Source: Ectocarpus siliculosus (Eukaryota > Sar > Phaeophyceae > Ectocarpales > Ectocarpaceae). Taken from it: a stretch of 30,905 bases of DNA. The notes beneath the pieces were generated by a model. It made no database searches. It saw only the letters and a program-made list of their open reading frames with translations, and was not told the origin of the DNA. Below, in pieces: positions 19,935-30,752 of this stretch (position 1 is the first letter of the stretch; every line of letters begins with the position of its first letter). The stretch is from the NCBI GenBank assembly GCA_000310025.1, contig FN649733.1, positions 2,246,386 through 2,277,290 of the forward strand, in the 5' to 3' direction. A program made the position numbers and the translations under genes.

Positions 19935-20444
19935 ATGGTGTTTCTATCAGTGGCTTCCGACGACGACACACGACCGGTACATTTTCATGCGGGCGATGAT
20001 GGTGCCCGAACAAGCAATGAACTACCGGACGAACGAGACGATTTTTATATGCATGCAACGAAGAAGTCCGCATTCTGTGGTACTGCTGGTATGAAGTACA
20101 TGTAGTCCTGGGAGACAATTCACGATGAACATTCACGACGCAACAGACACGTGGGAAAGCTACATCGATAAAACATGTACATTCTGGGGAGATAGATGCA
20201 CTCTCTCTCCACGTGGCTCCCGCTCCCTTTCCTTGTCCCCTGTGGCTCGGCGTTTTCAGCGATAGAGCCAGCAAAGACTTACCTACAGAGCTTCCTTGAC
20301 AATCAGGAAACAATGTGGGTCCAGTGGCATCATCAACCAACCGCTCATTGTGGGGGATTGAGATTTCCAGCAGATTCGTTGCGCGATATGATCCCAGGAT
20401 TTCGAAAGTTCAGTCGTGATTGCAAAAAACATACATACAGATAG
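19935..20444 (+). CDS. Two-exon gene or gene fragment, product unknown
   Basis: Exon 1, 19935-20088, starts at ATG and reads MVFLSVASDDDTRPVHFHAG, then DERDDFYMHATKKSAFCGTA. It ends in phase 1 before GTATGA. The intron is 171 bp and closes with a good tract, CGGCGTTTTCAG. Exon 2, 20260-20444, begins in the matching phase and reads IEPAKTYLQSFLDNQETMWV, then PADSLRDMIPGFRKFSRDC, to TAG. The product would be about 112 residues, soluble, acidic at the start and basic at the end. Phase match, consensus ends and coding-like composition support it. There may be further 5' exons. No domain is recognised; it may be a fragment of a larger gene or of a mobile element. Confidence 0.55.
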
Positions 20445-21130
20445 ATGCACAGGACGGCTACAAAACTGTCTTGTTGAGCCTGTTGCCCACAGGGGAGATA
20501 TCGCTGTGTGCTGCTCGGGAAACCGTGGAAAACAAGTAGCTTTCTCTGACGCTATGAATTCATCTTGCTAATCTATCTTTGACTGTTTTGAGACATGGAT
20601 TCGTTGGGTCATATTATTCAGAAAAAAAAAAACATATCGCAAGGGCTGTAATGTACCACCTTCGGGTACCGTCCTCGATCGGGGCGTGTTGAAACCCTCT
20701 GAAACGTGAAGATTCCTCTCAGTGATGGCTCACGGATGGATGCAGGGCTCGGCTCGGTTGTGTCCCAAGGTGGTTAAAACGTTAAAACAATATTGTCCGA
20801 TGGATGAGGGCCAAAAACCTGTGAATGTTTTTTTTTTTTCGAGGGTTCCAGACGGTCGTGCGCTGTACCACATTTATTGGCTGTGATTCCAGGATTTCAA
20901 TTGGGGTACTGTACTATTTTTCCGAGCGACCGAGCGACCAGTACCATTCCAGCGCTCGCTCTCAACCCTCCCTCTCACTTACCCAGGAGACGCTGCTGGG
21001 CAGCTAGGGCCAACGGTAATCTCTCCTTTCGTGCTGCACCCTGCACGCACGCTTGAGCACACGCGTGTGTGGAATCCCACCGTGGCACCTCTCTCTCTCT
21101 ACCTCTACTGCTGCTGTACCAAAGGGAAAA
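20445..21130. other. Intergenic sequence upstream of the next gene
   Basis: There is no open frame with coding character. An A run lies at about 20622-20632 and a T run at about 20828-20839. From about 20950 to 21115 the plus strand becomes rich in CT repeats, as in leaders and promoters of the next gene. Confidence 0.4.
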
Positions 21131-22598
21131 ATGCCGCAATTTGGCCGCCGGCTCTCGGCATCATCTACTCCGGCGGCGAGACGAAGTGCAATCGCTGCAA
21201 CCCGTCGCTCGTCGGCCTTTTGCCAACAACGACTTCCAGCCGAATACCGAGACGGCGCCCAAGATCCTTCCGGTGCTGCTGCTGCCACCGCCGAGGAGGA
21301 TTTCAAGCGCCCCCGCGCCGTGTCGCCATCTGCTCTTCCCCCCAGCGGGCCTGAAGTGGACGACCTTGTTGCTGCTGCTGCTGCTGCTGCTGCCTCCAAG
21401 GAGCCTGCGGCGGCGACCGTTCTTGCTGGTCCTGGGCGCTGTATCTGCTCCTCCCCGCCCCGCTTGATGGAGAAGGTTGTTCCGGGAGCCCGGGAGGAGA
21501 ACCGGCAGGGCGTTGGTTCCAGGGGCTATGTCCGGGCTCGGGCGCTGTGCTTTCAGCCGGAGGAGCAGAAGGAGCGGGAGGTGGAGGATCAGATCATCTG
21601 TGTAAGTTGTGACTTTTTCTTTTTTTTGATCTGCTGGTTTCTGGTTGACCCCTCATGTCGTGTGGTGGCCCCTTGGTCCTGCTGCCTGCTGCGCCATGGG
21701 GTGTGCGTTGGGGTAGTTTGCGCGACAGCATCGTGCCGGTTATCACGCGTCTTGTCTTGCCCCAAGCCGCCTCTCTCTCTCTCTCTCTGTAGAGGGCCTT
21801 CGTTGCCGGCGGCCGTGCCTGTACGTTGGCAACAGGAGGTTGCCCGCCGGAAAACTGGGGGCGGAGTATATTTTGTCTGGAAATGTGAAGATAAGATAAG
21901 ACCGTGAAGATCTTTTTGCACACACATCACACACACATGGCACCAGGGGCCAGCGGAGGGACGCGAGAATATGCTAAATACCCCTTCCAGCGTACAACAG
22001 TACCCACATCCCTCATGGCAATAAGCTTTGCGCTCAGCCGGTGGACTTCTGCTGTACCTATCTCTTCAAGCCCTACTGCTGTAGCTACACGCCCCGATCT
22101 TATCTGGGTCCGACGTCCGCCGACGGCGGTTGATTGATCTTCTCCGCCGTTCTTTTATATTCGTGTGTGTGTGTGTGTGTTTCAGCAGCAGCAGCATGAA
22201 AACAAGCGATTCTTTGGATGTAGCGTCAAGACGGCGCATTGCGACGGACAGCAGCAGCAGCGCAAAGGAGGAGCCGCCCCGCTGCTGCGGAACAACTCCA
22301 GCGTGTCGTCCACCATGTCGGAGCCCGTGGATATCCCGGGGGCGAGAAGCACCAGCAGCAGCGTCGAGAGCGGCGGCGGTGCCGGCGCCGATGAGGTAAA
22401 CTATAAAGAAACTAAGCAGAAAGCGATTTGATTTCGTGACCCGCTGTAGTTACTTGCTGCGCCGGCTATTTTCCTTCTTTCAATTTGTTCTTGGGACCAC
22501 ATCTTTCCCACGACCAGGTGTGTAGCTCACAGAGGAAGACGGGCGCGCGTACCCGCTCTTTTTTTATGTTGTGCGGCTTCCGCGCGAGCGAGCAATAG
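21131..22598 (+). CDS. Multi-exon gene, Ala/Gln/Ser-rich protein, product unknown
   Basis: Exon 1, 21131-21601, starts at ATG (MPQFGRRLSASSTPAARRS) and runs 157 codons with an 8-alanine run encoded by GCT repeats. It ends VEDQIIC before GTAAGT in phase 0. Exon 2, 22186-22395, follows a TG-repeat and TTTCAG acceptor. It has 70 codons in phase 0 (QQQHENKRFFGCSVKTAHCD ... GAGADE) and ends at GAG/GTAAAC. A last exon, 22518-22598, follows CACGACCAG and closes at TAG after VCSSQRKTGARTRSFFML. The product would be about 253 residues, low in complexity with basic patches, no signal peptide and no known domain. An alternative last exon at 21793-21891, after a long CT tract and GTAG, stays open to a TGA (RAFVAGGRACTLATGG), so alternative splicing is possible. 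Confidence 0.55.
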
Positions 22599-24317
22599 TT
22601 GTTGATTGTGGATACCATTTGCTGGCGATACCGCTCTATGTGTACCGCTGCCTGCTGCTGCTGCTGCTGCTGTAATCAGGGTTTTTTTCTTCCACAAGAC
22701 TTAGACTAGTGCCTTTATTTCGGGATTGGACGTTTTCAGCACCGGGACAATATCCATGCTCCGTATTCAGCAGTACAGCAGTGGTCCACGTGTGTACAAG
22801 GGGTCCACGTGTAGACTACATATTAATATGTCCCCGCATACACACACGCGCGCGCGAAACGTCCCGCCGAACCCTCGCGAGCGTACAAAAACTTGAAGAC
22901 AACGTTCATTGTTCTCGATCACGGTATGTACACCAGTTATCAGTCGGTGGACGTGTACTATAATATGTAGTATGTGGGCACGGGTAGTTGACGGCTAACG
23001 CGACCGACCCGGGTCTTTTTTCTCATTGTTTCCCCCCCCCGTCACCAGGGGAGGGGTTATCGCAAGAATATTCTCGACCAAACCAGAAAAGTTACCGGAA
23101 TGGTTTTTCTCAGATAAGCAACCAACAAGCAGTTTATTTGGATAACAAGCAGAGTGTAGTTGGTGCAGACTCATCAGCTTGATTGTGCAAGATGACCACT
23201 CTTCTTTCATGTTGTTGTTGTTGTTGAGTCGTGATGATTGGCTACAACAAGCTCTTGACTAAGTGCTTGGCGTGATGCAATAAGGTGGGGGCCACCCATC
23301 CATCCATGCGCTCGGTACACCATATGCGCATCGGATCACACCCGGGTCACGGAACGATATTCAACTCGGACGTCGGGCACATGTTACCTATGTAATTCCC
23401 CGCGTTTTTCGGTCGCCCCCTCTCTCCGGGGGCTGGCTGCGTTGGGTGGGTTCGTACTCCGCAAACCACCAAGAAACGATACAAGGAAAAATAAACATGC
23501 TTCGTTAACTTCAATAGGGAGAGAAGCTTGACCAATTTGCAAGGATTGCTTCGCTGCTAAGTATTAGTATTTGGGCGTGTCTCAACAACAACCAAAGAAG
23601 TTCCCCTGGCAATACACGATTCTTCGGAGCACAAAATAAACAGTTAGTTGAGACCACCACGGCTACGACTTAAGATCAAGAGCAGCGCGTGGCTGCATCC
23701 GGACCATGCGTTTTTCACAACATGGCAATGGTAAGTTTGGACCCCCAGCGTTGGTTGCTGATAGGCTGGCTGCCCTTACATACAAGGAGCATTTGCAACA
23801 ACAACGCGTGGCTTCATGTGGCGCATGATTTGCCACAAACAAATGCTGATTGGCATGGATCCCAGGTTGGTTGCTTGCAGGTGTTGTCAGTACAACCGGA
23901 CCAACTAACGACAACAACGGTTCGTTGTGGTTTTCTGCTGTTCGTTCCCACGAGCGCCCCACGTGGTTTGCTGGTGTTGCAGCACACCAAAATGCTAGAC
24001 GAATTTAGAACCTAATACCCTTGTACCAGGTACTCATTTTTCCGCCTTTATTTCGCCTGGTCGTTCTACCCTCCTCCTCGTGTTACTGCCGTTTCTGTGA
24101 ACAAAAAACGAAAATCCGCAGGAGAACCACGGAAACCTAGCCCCCCCCCCGGCGCGCGCAGCCACGCGATCAAGCGCTGTTTGGTCTGCCTTCCACGCGT
24201 CCCCACGACCTCCCCCTAGTTTACGCCGTGCCTTGTCCACGTGGAATCACCCACCATACGGAGGATCTTTGACCCTCCTTTCATAGGAGAGACGTTGTAT
24301 GCTTTTCCGAAGGGCCC
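22599..24317. other. Intergenic sequence without a supported gene
   Basis: It contains a CTG run (22652-22672), a doubled GGTCCACGTGT motif (about 22783-22812), a 14-bp palindrome, a C run (about 23032-23041) and a GTT run (23212-23226). An open frame at 23689-24015 (+) lacks an ATG at its start and shows no domain; it is not called a gene. Confidence 0.45.
22783..22831. promoter_or_regulatory. Paired CACGTG boxes and a 14-bp palindrome
   Basis: GGTCCACGTGT occurs twice, about 18 bases apart, each containing CACGTG, the G-box/E-box bound by bHLH and bZIP factors in many eukaryotes. Just downstream, 22818-22831 is the perfect palindrome ACATATTAATATGT. The cluster may be a regulatory region, but no transcription start is known. 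Confidence 0.3.
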
Positions 24318-24457
24318 ATGTTCGGTTGTCACCACGCGGACTGCGATCATCACACACAACCTACAGTACACCCATATAGTATGCATATCCCCCCCCCCCT
24401 AACCCTATCCTTCGCGCCGCCGTCTCCTCCCCCTCGCCGCGTTTGGTCGGCCGCGCA
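24318..24457 (+). promoter_or_regulatory. Leader with an upstream ATG overlapping the next gene
   Basis: An ATG at 24318 opens a frame (MFGCHHADCDHHTQP...) that runs to 24623, overlapping the start of the glycine-rich gene in another frame. If transcribed, it would act as an overlapping upstream frame that lowers initiation at 24458. The frame itself becomes proline/arginine low complexity and is probably not a protein gene. Confidence 0.25.
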
Positions 24458-25366
24458 ATGCATCGAACAAAAAAAAAACGCACGCAGGAGGGATGGGTCT
24501 CGCTGTGGAACACGTACACCAGGCTATTCCCCGGGACCTTCACCGGATGCAGCCCCCCCGGGTCCGCGCCCCCTCTCGACTCCCCCCTGTACGCCGCTTC
24601 CCCGCCGCCGCCGCCGCCGATGAACGCCTACCCGAGTAGGAGGAACAAGGCTTCGGGTATGGCAGGAACACCGGACGTCCGCGGCGGCGGCCTGTTGCCG
24701 GCGGCGAGGGCAAGCGACGGGTATCCGTTGCCCCCGGTGACGCCCGAGAGCAGCAGCGGCAGCCGTCTCCCGACAACGGCGACGGTGCGCCGCCGCCCCC
24801 GCTACCAGCGCCGCCCTTCGACGGTGGCAGTGCCGACGAGCCCCGGCGGCGGCGGCGGCGGCGGCGACGCGTCCCGGCCGGGAGGAAACGATTCCGCCGC
24901 CGCCGATGCCGCCACCGGCGGCGGCTGCGCGAGAACGGACCCGGGTCCTTCCCGTCCGGCATCATCTACACCACGACCCGACGGCCGGTCCTCTTGCCGC
25001 CGGTATCAGCAGCCGGGGGAGGAAGAGGTGGTCGGACATGGCGACGAAATGCTGCTAGACGACGATGACGACGGCGACGACGACGTCGGGGTGCCACCTC
25101 GGGGTTGCTCCTGGGGACAGCTCTCCCGGATGCCGCTTGAGGAGGCGGGGCGGAAGCTCGGCACGTTCTCGGCAAAGGGCTTCTCGACCGGCGGCGGCGG
25201 CGGCGGCGGTGGCGGCGACGGAAGAGGTTACCTTGACGTTAGCGACTGCGAAGAGGGCGGCGGCGGCGGCGGCTGCGCTGCTGGCAGCTTCGAAGACGAC
25301 TTGGGCGATAATTCTGATGCGGACCTTGAACTGTCGGAAGGGCTCATGTTCGACCTTGAGATGTAG
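24458..25366 (+). CDS. Glycine-rich protein with acidic C-terminus, product unknown
   Basis: One uninterrupted frame runs from an ATG at 24458 to a TAG, 302 residues. The N-terminus is basic (MHRTKKKRTQEGWVSLW), followed by a proline run at about 55-60. Then come Ser/Pro/Arg-rich sequence, three glycine runs of 6 to 9 residues encoded by GGC repeats, and an aspartate patch (LLDDDDDGDDD). After this is a compact non-repetitive segment (CSWGQLSRMPLEEAGRKLG) and an acidic end (LELSEGLMFDLEM). The acidic hydrophobic tail resembles activation domains in general character, which is only an inference. The compact segment is the best candidate for a conserved part. GC content is far higher than in the flanks. 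An earlier in-frame non-ATG start is possible if an upstream exon exists. No enzyme motif is seen. Confidence 0.65.
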   Translation: MHRTKKKRTQEGWVSLWNTYTRLFPGTFTGCSPPGSAPPLDSPLYAASPPPPPPMNAYPSRRNKASGMAGTPDVRGGGLLPAARASDGYPLPPVTPESSSGSRLPTTATVRRRPRYQRRPSTVAVPTSPGGGGGGGDASRPGGNDSAAADAATGGGCARTDPGPSRPASSTPRPDGRSSCRRYQQPGEEEVVGHGDEMLLDDDDDGDDDVGVPPRGCSWGQLSRMPLEEAGRKLGTFSAKGFSTGGGGGGGGGDGRGYLDVSDCEEGGGGGGCAAGSFEDDLGDNSDADLELSEGLMFDLEM

Positions 25367-28300
25367 TGCTCGTGGTGGGCTGTTCCGGGCGAGGGTCTCG
25401 CACTCGTTAGTTACTTGGCATCCGATCAGTAAGTTGGGTAAAAACGGTTATGGGAGCGGGGTTGGAAGAAGTCCAAGGTCATCGGGGTGCAATAGCCGCG
25501 GGTTGGATTAGTCGCACGGCAACCCGAAACGGGTGTGCAGGCGCCAACGTCTTACGCGTTTAGAGGTTTGAATCGCTGCGTTCGGCGCTGTTACCTTCAC
25601 CTTTACCGATAAGCACCAGTTTCGGGTGCCTCGTCTGCGTGACGCGACGTGCGGTTGGCACAATTTCTTTTCTAATTTTCCTGTCGGCTTTTCTTTTGTA
25701 TGCTTATTTTTTTTAGCGGGCCATCCTCCGTGTTTCGTGACTTATTTTACACCCCATGGTACGCAGGACCTGGGGTCGTCATTTTATCACGGCTGATGCT
25801 AGCCACGCGCTCTTGATCGTTGGTTTTTATGTTTTTATTGTTCTTCTTGACCGTCCGGTCAGGTAAGTAGGTAGGCAGCGGGGGGCTCCGAAGGGAGCGC
25901 CGCCGCTTGTCCACCCCCCCCGTCTTCGCCCTGGGGGAGAGGAGTTGATGTATACGTTGGGTTTCGATGTTGTGAGGAGGGAGGGGGGGGGGCAAGGGAG
26001 TCGCGACCCTTTCGGTGGATGGAGGGATGGCTCTGTCTGTGGTGTTGGGTCTTGTCGTTTCGGGAGATGTGTGCGTACGATATTTTTTTCGTTTTTTTTT
26101 TTTCTCCCCGCGCGAAGATGCCGTTGCTGCTGCTGGCTGGTTCTCGTAAACTCTCACGAAGAGATTTAAAAAGATAAGCTGGTTGTACCCGGTATTGGGG
26201 AGGGCAGCGCTGTGGTGTGTGTACGTGTGTGTGTGAGGTGAGTGTGTGCTCGACCGCCTCTCCTCGGTAGACTGTTGTTTTATGGTTGTGGATGCATTCT
26301 GCACGTTACGTCTGTCTGCCGCTGCCGCTGAAGCCCGTGCTGCGGCAGGCGGCGGCGGGTCCACCCACGAGACGCGAGGGTAAGGAAACAGTCAAACCCC
26401 ACACCGTAGCGCTTGTAGGGGGCGAGGGTCATTAGTTCGTTTACGAACGGTTTGTAGTGAAAAGAAAACTATTTTGCGGTCATCATTTGTTTTCGCACGG
26501 GTGTTTCGACAGCAAGCAGCCGTGTTGGTGTGCGTGTTGGTGTTCGGTGTGTGTTGGTTTCGTTGCAGGACACGGGTTAGTTGCAAAGAGGACGGCGCGG
26601 GTTGTGGATGGTGGGCGAACAAGATTTCAAGGAGACGCAACGTTGCCCGAGTCTGGAGCAATTCTCCCCGTGGCTAGTGGGGTTCGAGCGAAAGACTGAG
26701 GTGTAGAGTCCGTGTCAGTGTTTGTTTTGTTTTCGTTGCTGTTGCTGTTGTTGTTGTGTTGCTGCTGCTGTTTGTTGCTATCGCTAACTGTTGTTTGTAC
26801 ACGACGTCCATGATCCACACTGTTTTTTCTTATTGGTAACTGTTTTTTTAGACTCCGGGTGTTGTTCCATCCTCCAAAGTGTGTCTTCTGTCTGTCTTTT
26901 TTGCTTTGTTTTCCAGTTTTTTTTTTTTGTCGCCACCTTGTTTTTCGACGTGATTGTTGCCGCACTCCGTGGTTGTCTTCCACTTGTTTCCCGAACGCTT
27001 GATGGACTGATTGGTTGGTTGGGTGTGTGCTTGGCAGGTCGCGCTCTCGGTTGCAGAGCTCTCGTACGCCACTGGTTGGGGGGGGAAACATGGCAGATCG
27101 GTCACCGAAAATACTAGGTCTCGTTTTTTTCCGTACGCGCCAGCCACCTCTCAAGAAGCTCTTGTTTTTTCCCGAGGCAGGCTCGTTTCTTATTGCTGGA
27201 ACTGTGTTTTGTGTGTCTGGTATTCCAACGTCGACTAAATGGATTTTTTTGCGTAGGAATCCCTATCTGAGCGACTGTTCTTACGGTCAAGTTCGTAAAT
27301 GTTTTTCCTTTTGTGGAACCTGGATCCCTTATCCCCCAGGTTCTCAATGTGGTCGGCGAGAGAGTACCGCCATATGCTCTTCTTCTTTTTGCGCTCGAGG
27401 CGCGTATGCAAGCGCGTATGGGGGATGGGTTGGGCGTGTTTAGTTGCCAGCGAAAACGGTACTTGACGGTTCGGCTGCAGGGCGAGGAGATTTCGTTCTG
27501 CGGTAAGGTATTGTATGTATGCAGGTGGCACTCAAGAATGGTTTCTTCGTCCCGTACCGGGGGATATTTGGTGCGAAGGGGTGTATGGCACGTACACACA
27601 GCTGTAGGTCGGGATTGGTGGAGCTACGTGTGGCGGTGGGCGTCGTCTTTCAGTGCTGGAAGCTTTTCTCGCGGTTGGTTGCTTTACCCTGAGCCCGCTG
27701 GCCGCTTATGGCGTGCTCGGTGGGCCGTGAGAGGGGCTACAGCAGAGTCATCCCCGTTTGGTGGTGGTGGCGGTGCGGTTTGCGGTATGATATCGGAAAG
27801 GCTCTGGCTTCTCTTTTGTGGGGCACTAGTCAGCGGTTTGTCCTGGCCTACCGGTGTGGCTCCTCCAAAAGAAGACCCCCGTGCCCACGAAAACCCCCAC
27901 CATGCTCTTTCCGATACTGATTGGTAGTGCAAGACTTGTCTCCTGCTTGGAGTTTCTGGTAATTATAGTCGTGGGTGGCAGTGACACGGTTTTCATGTCC
28001 GCTCCACAAAACAGCTGTGTTGCCGGGTTATCGTTTCCCTCCAAAGGCTACTACGTGCTGTTCGGCTTTGGTGGTCGTCCAAGCGATGCGCCTTGGTCGG
28101 GCTGTTTTCGGGGTGCGCTCTCTTTTGCCTGGTTATTTGTGCGGGGGGGGGTTTGTGGTAATGGGGGACCATGGAAGAATAAATACGGTGGTGATGGAAG
28201 AGAGCGAGCGGGTTGACGGTCCTAACATTCCACGCACTGCAAGTACATAGTTCAGGACTGGTGCTGCTGTGTTTCGGGAGGCGAAGCGATGAACCGAGTC

Positions 28301-29588
28301 GAGGAACAAAGGCAGTGAACAAATAATAAATGCCGTGCATGCCGTGTGTTCCTTGCGGTCACTCCATCGTGTACCTCATGTCGCCCATGCTAAGCTTAGG
28401 TTTGACCCACACTAATTAATGCACCCTGGCTCGTGAGTGTTGTTGTACTTTGGTATAATGCTGCATTTTGGAATGAAGGGAGGGAATTAACAAAGAAAAA
28501 ATAGCGAAGAACGCTGGCGTAAGAGAAAGGTTGTTGATGTGCCAATCCTCCTATGATATAAATAGCTCCGCGCACGAGACGAAAACAAGAAAAAACACTG
28601 GCTTGTGAAAGTTTATACTGTGTTTTGTTTGGCCTGTTGTTGCCATCAACCTCATCGCTCGCTGTGGTTGGCTTGTTTTCCGGAGTTATGTTGATTGAGG
28701 GTTTGGTTAGTTATGTAACCGTGGTAAACCGCGGCAAGGGGGGGTCATAAAAAGAGGAATGAATGATGATTCGCGGAATATATTAGTGTTTGTGCCTACT
28801 TCATTGTGGATGCAAAAAAAAAACGAAGTTCTAGGGGTGGTGGGGGGCAGGCAGTGGAGCTAGCTATGGAACGGGGGATAGTGAAGGGATGTTTGTGTCG
28901 TATCGACGAGGCATGGCTCTGCCGTCGGTGTATTGCTGGCGGTTCATTTAAGAATGTGCCGCCACGTTGGATGATGTTTTTTGTGCTTGAGGTGGACGAC
29001 AAGAATTATCATGGACACTTTATTTTTCAACTATTCTTTTTCTTCTCTCACTACTATGCTGCTGTGCACACCTAGATTGCCGTGGGCCACGGCTTCTTCC
29101 TCCCCAATTGAAACGTTCGTTTTGATTGGTTTTATCGTCTTCATTTCATTCCAAAAGCCGGAACAAGGAGCTCTAGTAGCATCGGAAGAGAAAGAAAACG
29201 AACGTCGTAGGTGCATACGTCCTCACTGCTGTTCTTATGAGCCACCGGGGCGAGAGGCACGTTCCGGTGCACAAGAAAACGGGCCCCGAACAGCTCACAC
29301 TCGACAATCTCAGTGACATGTAGACAGGCGTATCTGTGCCCTCGAGGGCTGACGATGCCTGGTTCTCTTGTTGCGTTGCCGGCAAACCAGCCGGGTGTCT
29401 GGCCGCTTCGTTCGACATTTTTCTCAACTCTCCGTCGCCACCCCCTGCCTGAAATATGACTTGGTTTTTGTGTAAGCGCTCATACGTGCATGACTTGATA
29501 TTTTAGAACATCTCAGTTTCTGGGGCAAGGTTTCTGTCACAAAAACGATAAAAAAACGTCTGGTGAGACTAGATTTCTGTCACACAAA
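25367..29588. other. GT-rich stretch, probable long 3' UTR plus intergenic DNA
   Basis: The plus strand is strongly rich in G and T over most of this span, with TG repeats (26215-26245), GTT/GCTGCTG runs (26730-26775) and T runs (26089-26103, 26917-26928). Long minus-strand frames here (25747-26364, 26627-27154) are Thr/Asn/Lys/Gln low complexity, start without ATG and look like mirrors of the GT bias. A long 3' UTR of the glycine-rich gene would explain the first part. AATAAA occurs at about 28325. TATAAATAG at 28557-28565 resembles a TATA box but has no gene clearly attached. Confidence 0.4.
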
Positions 29589-30654
29589 ATGAGTGTCGGT
29601 TTGTTGGTGACAGCAGAAACCCAAGATGCGATTGGGGAAAAGGCGGCGGCGATGTTTCGAAGCGTTTTAATGCTCTTTAAGCATTTGAACCCGAACTACA
29701 ACCAAAGAGTAGTGCAGCACAATGTAAGTGCAAAGAGACCGGCCGCGTATCGACGGATGGGAAATTTTTCATACGTCGGTCCAACTCGGGGTTTCAAAGC
29801 CCGTGCGCACTGCTGTATTGAAGAAATAGGAAAATGTCCGCAAGAGGCGACGTTCTCCTGGCCCCACCGTCCCACCCCTCCCTCCCGCCTTTCTGCCATC
29901 CTAATGGTAAACTAAATATAACACCCACCCAACGTTTGTTTGCAGGGATCCCTATTGCCACACAAGAATTCCGCCCTAAACACACAATCTCCACAACATC
30001 CCCGTCCCCTCTTCGCCGACATCCATTTACAACAGGTGAGGCCTGTGCTCTCAGACAATGATGCCGAAAAGTAACATACAGAACTTGACTCGTCGCACCG
30101 CCCCCCAATTTCCAAATAACGCAAAAAGTGAATGATATCGTTCGTTTGCTGTGAAATTCAAGAGAAAAATAAAGACACGAAACGCGTAAACCAGACCCTT
30201 TCCATGCAAGTTGGCAAGAGCACCTTTGATCCCATCGGGGCAAAAAATCAAACTCGAGGGGGGTAACAAAACACCAAGGCATAATTTTTCTAGGGTTGCA
30301 ACGGAGGGCGACAGCACCACGGGGAAATGCGAACCCACGCAAGGGGCTAGGTCGGCGTACGCCGACAGAGCTATCGGGCCGCTCAAAACACACCTGCGCC
30401 GCCCCGCCCCTCGAGCGCACCCAAAACTTCGACTGCTGTACACAAATATTTCCGCCTCAAAAGTAAACTCCCCACAGCAACACTCCACATCACCTCCCGT
30501 ACGATCTATGTCGTCGGGCCCGCATCGAGACGACCACACGGAAAAAGTCAAAGTTGAGCTCTCGTACATGTGTGCAGAAACGAGTCAACCCGGAAGCACA
30601 CCAAAACACTGTGATCTGTCTGCTATTTCTATGGTGTCATCACCGCCATCATAG
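29589..30654 (+). CDS. Possible three-exon small gene, product unknown
   Basis: Exon 1, 29589-29723, starts at ATG (MSVGLLVTAETQDAIGEKAA ... NYNQRVVQHN) and ends in phase 0 before GTAAGT. Exon 2, 29946-30035, follows a good acceptor (GTTTGTTTGCAG). It has 30 codons in phase 0 and ends CAG/GTGAGG. Exon 3, 30478-30654, follows CTCCCCACAG in phase 0 and ends at TAG after SAISMVSSPPS. The product would be 133 residues, mostly Ser/Pro/His/Gln-rich after a helical start. All three junctions keep phase 0, which supports the model. Against it, the stop lies only 54 bases before the ATG of the next gene, leaving almost no room for a 3' UTR. These exons could instead be leader exons of that gene. Confidence 0.35.
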
Positions 30655-30708
30655 CGCAGAGGAAACACAAAAAAATCACCGCTCTCCGCGTGGGGTAGGC
30701 GCCACAAC

Positions 30709-30714
30709 ATGCCG

Positions 30715-30752
<38 letters not shown>

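Noticed and set aside
25747-26364. 205-codon minus-strand frame
   Set aside because: It starts without ATG and consists of Thr/Asn/Lys/Pro low complexity mirroring GT-rich DNA.
26627-27154. 175-codon minus-strand frame
   Set aside because: It has no ATG start and is a Gln/Asn/Lys-rich mirror of GTT and TTG runs on the plus strand.
27313-27927. 204-codon plus-strand frame
   Set aside because: It has no ATG start; the Trp/Arg/Gly-rich composition fits GT-rich untranslated DNA and no motif is seen.
28806-29075. 89-codon plus-strand frame with some protein-like composition
   Set aside because: It has no ATG start and no supporting splice acceptor, and it ends in a Phe run from T-rich DNA.
29794-30569. 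Long overlapping minus-strand frames (208 and 172 codons)
   Set aside because: Two frames overlap each other and the plus-strand exon model; neither shows a domain or a good start.
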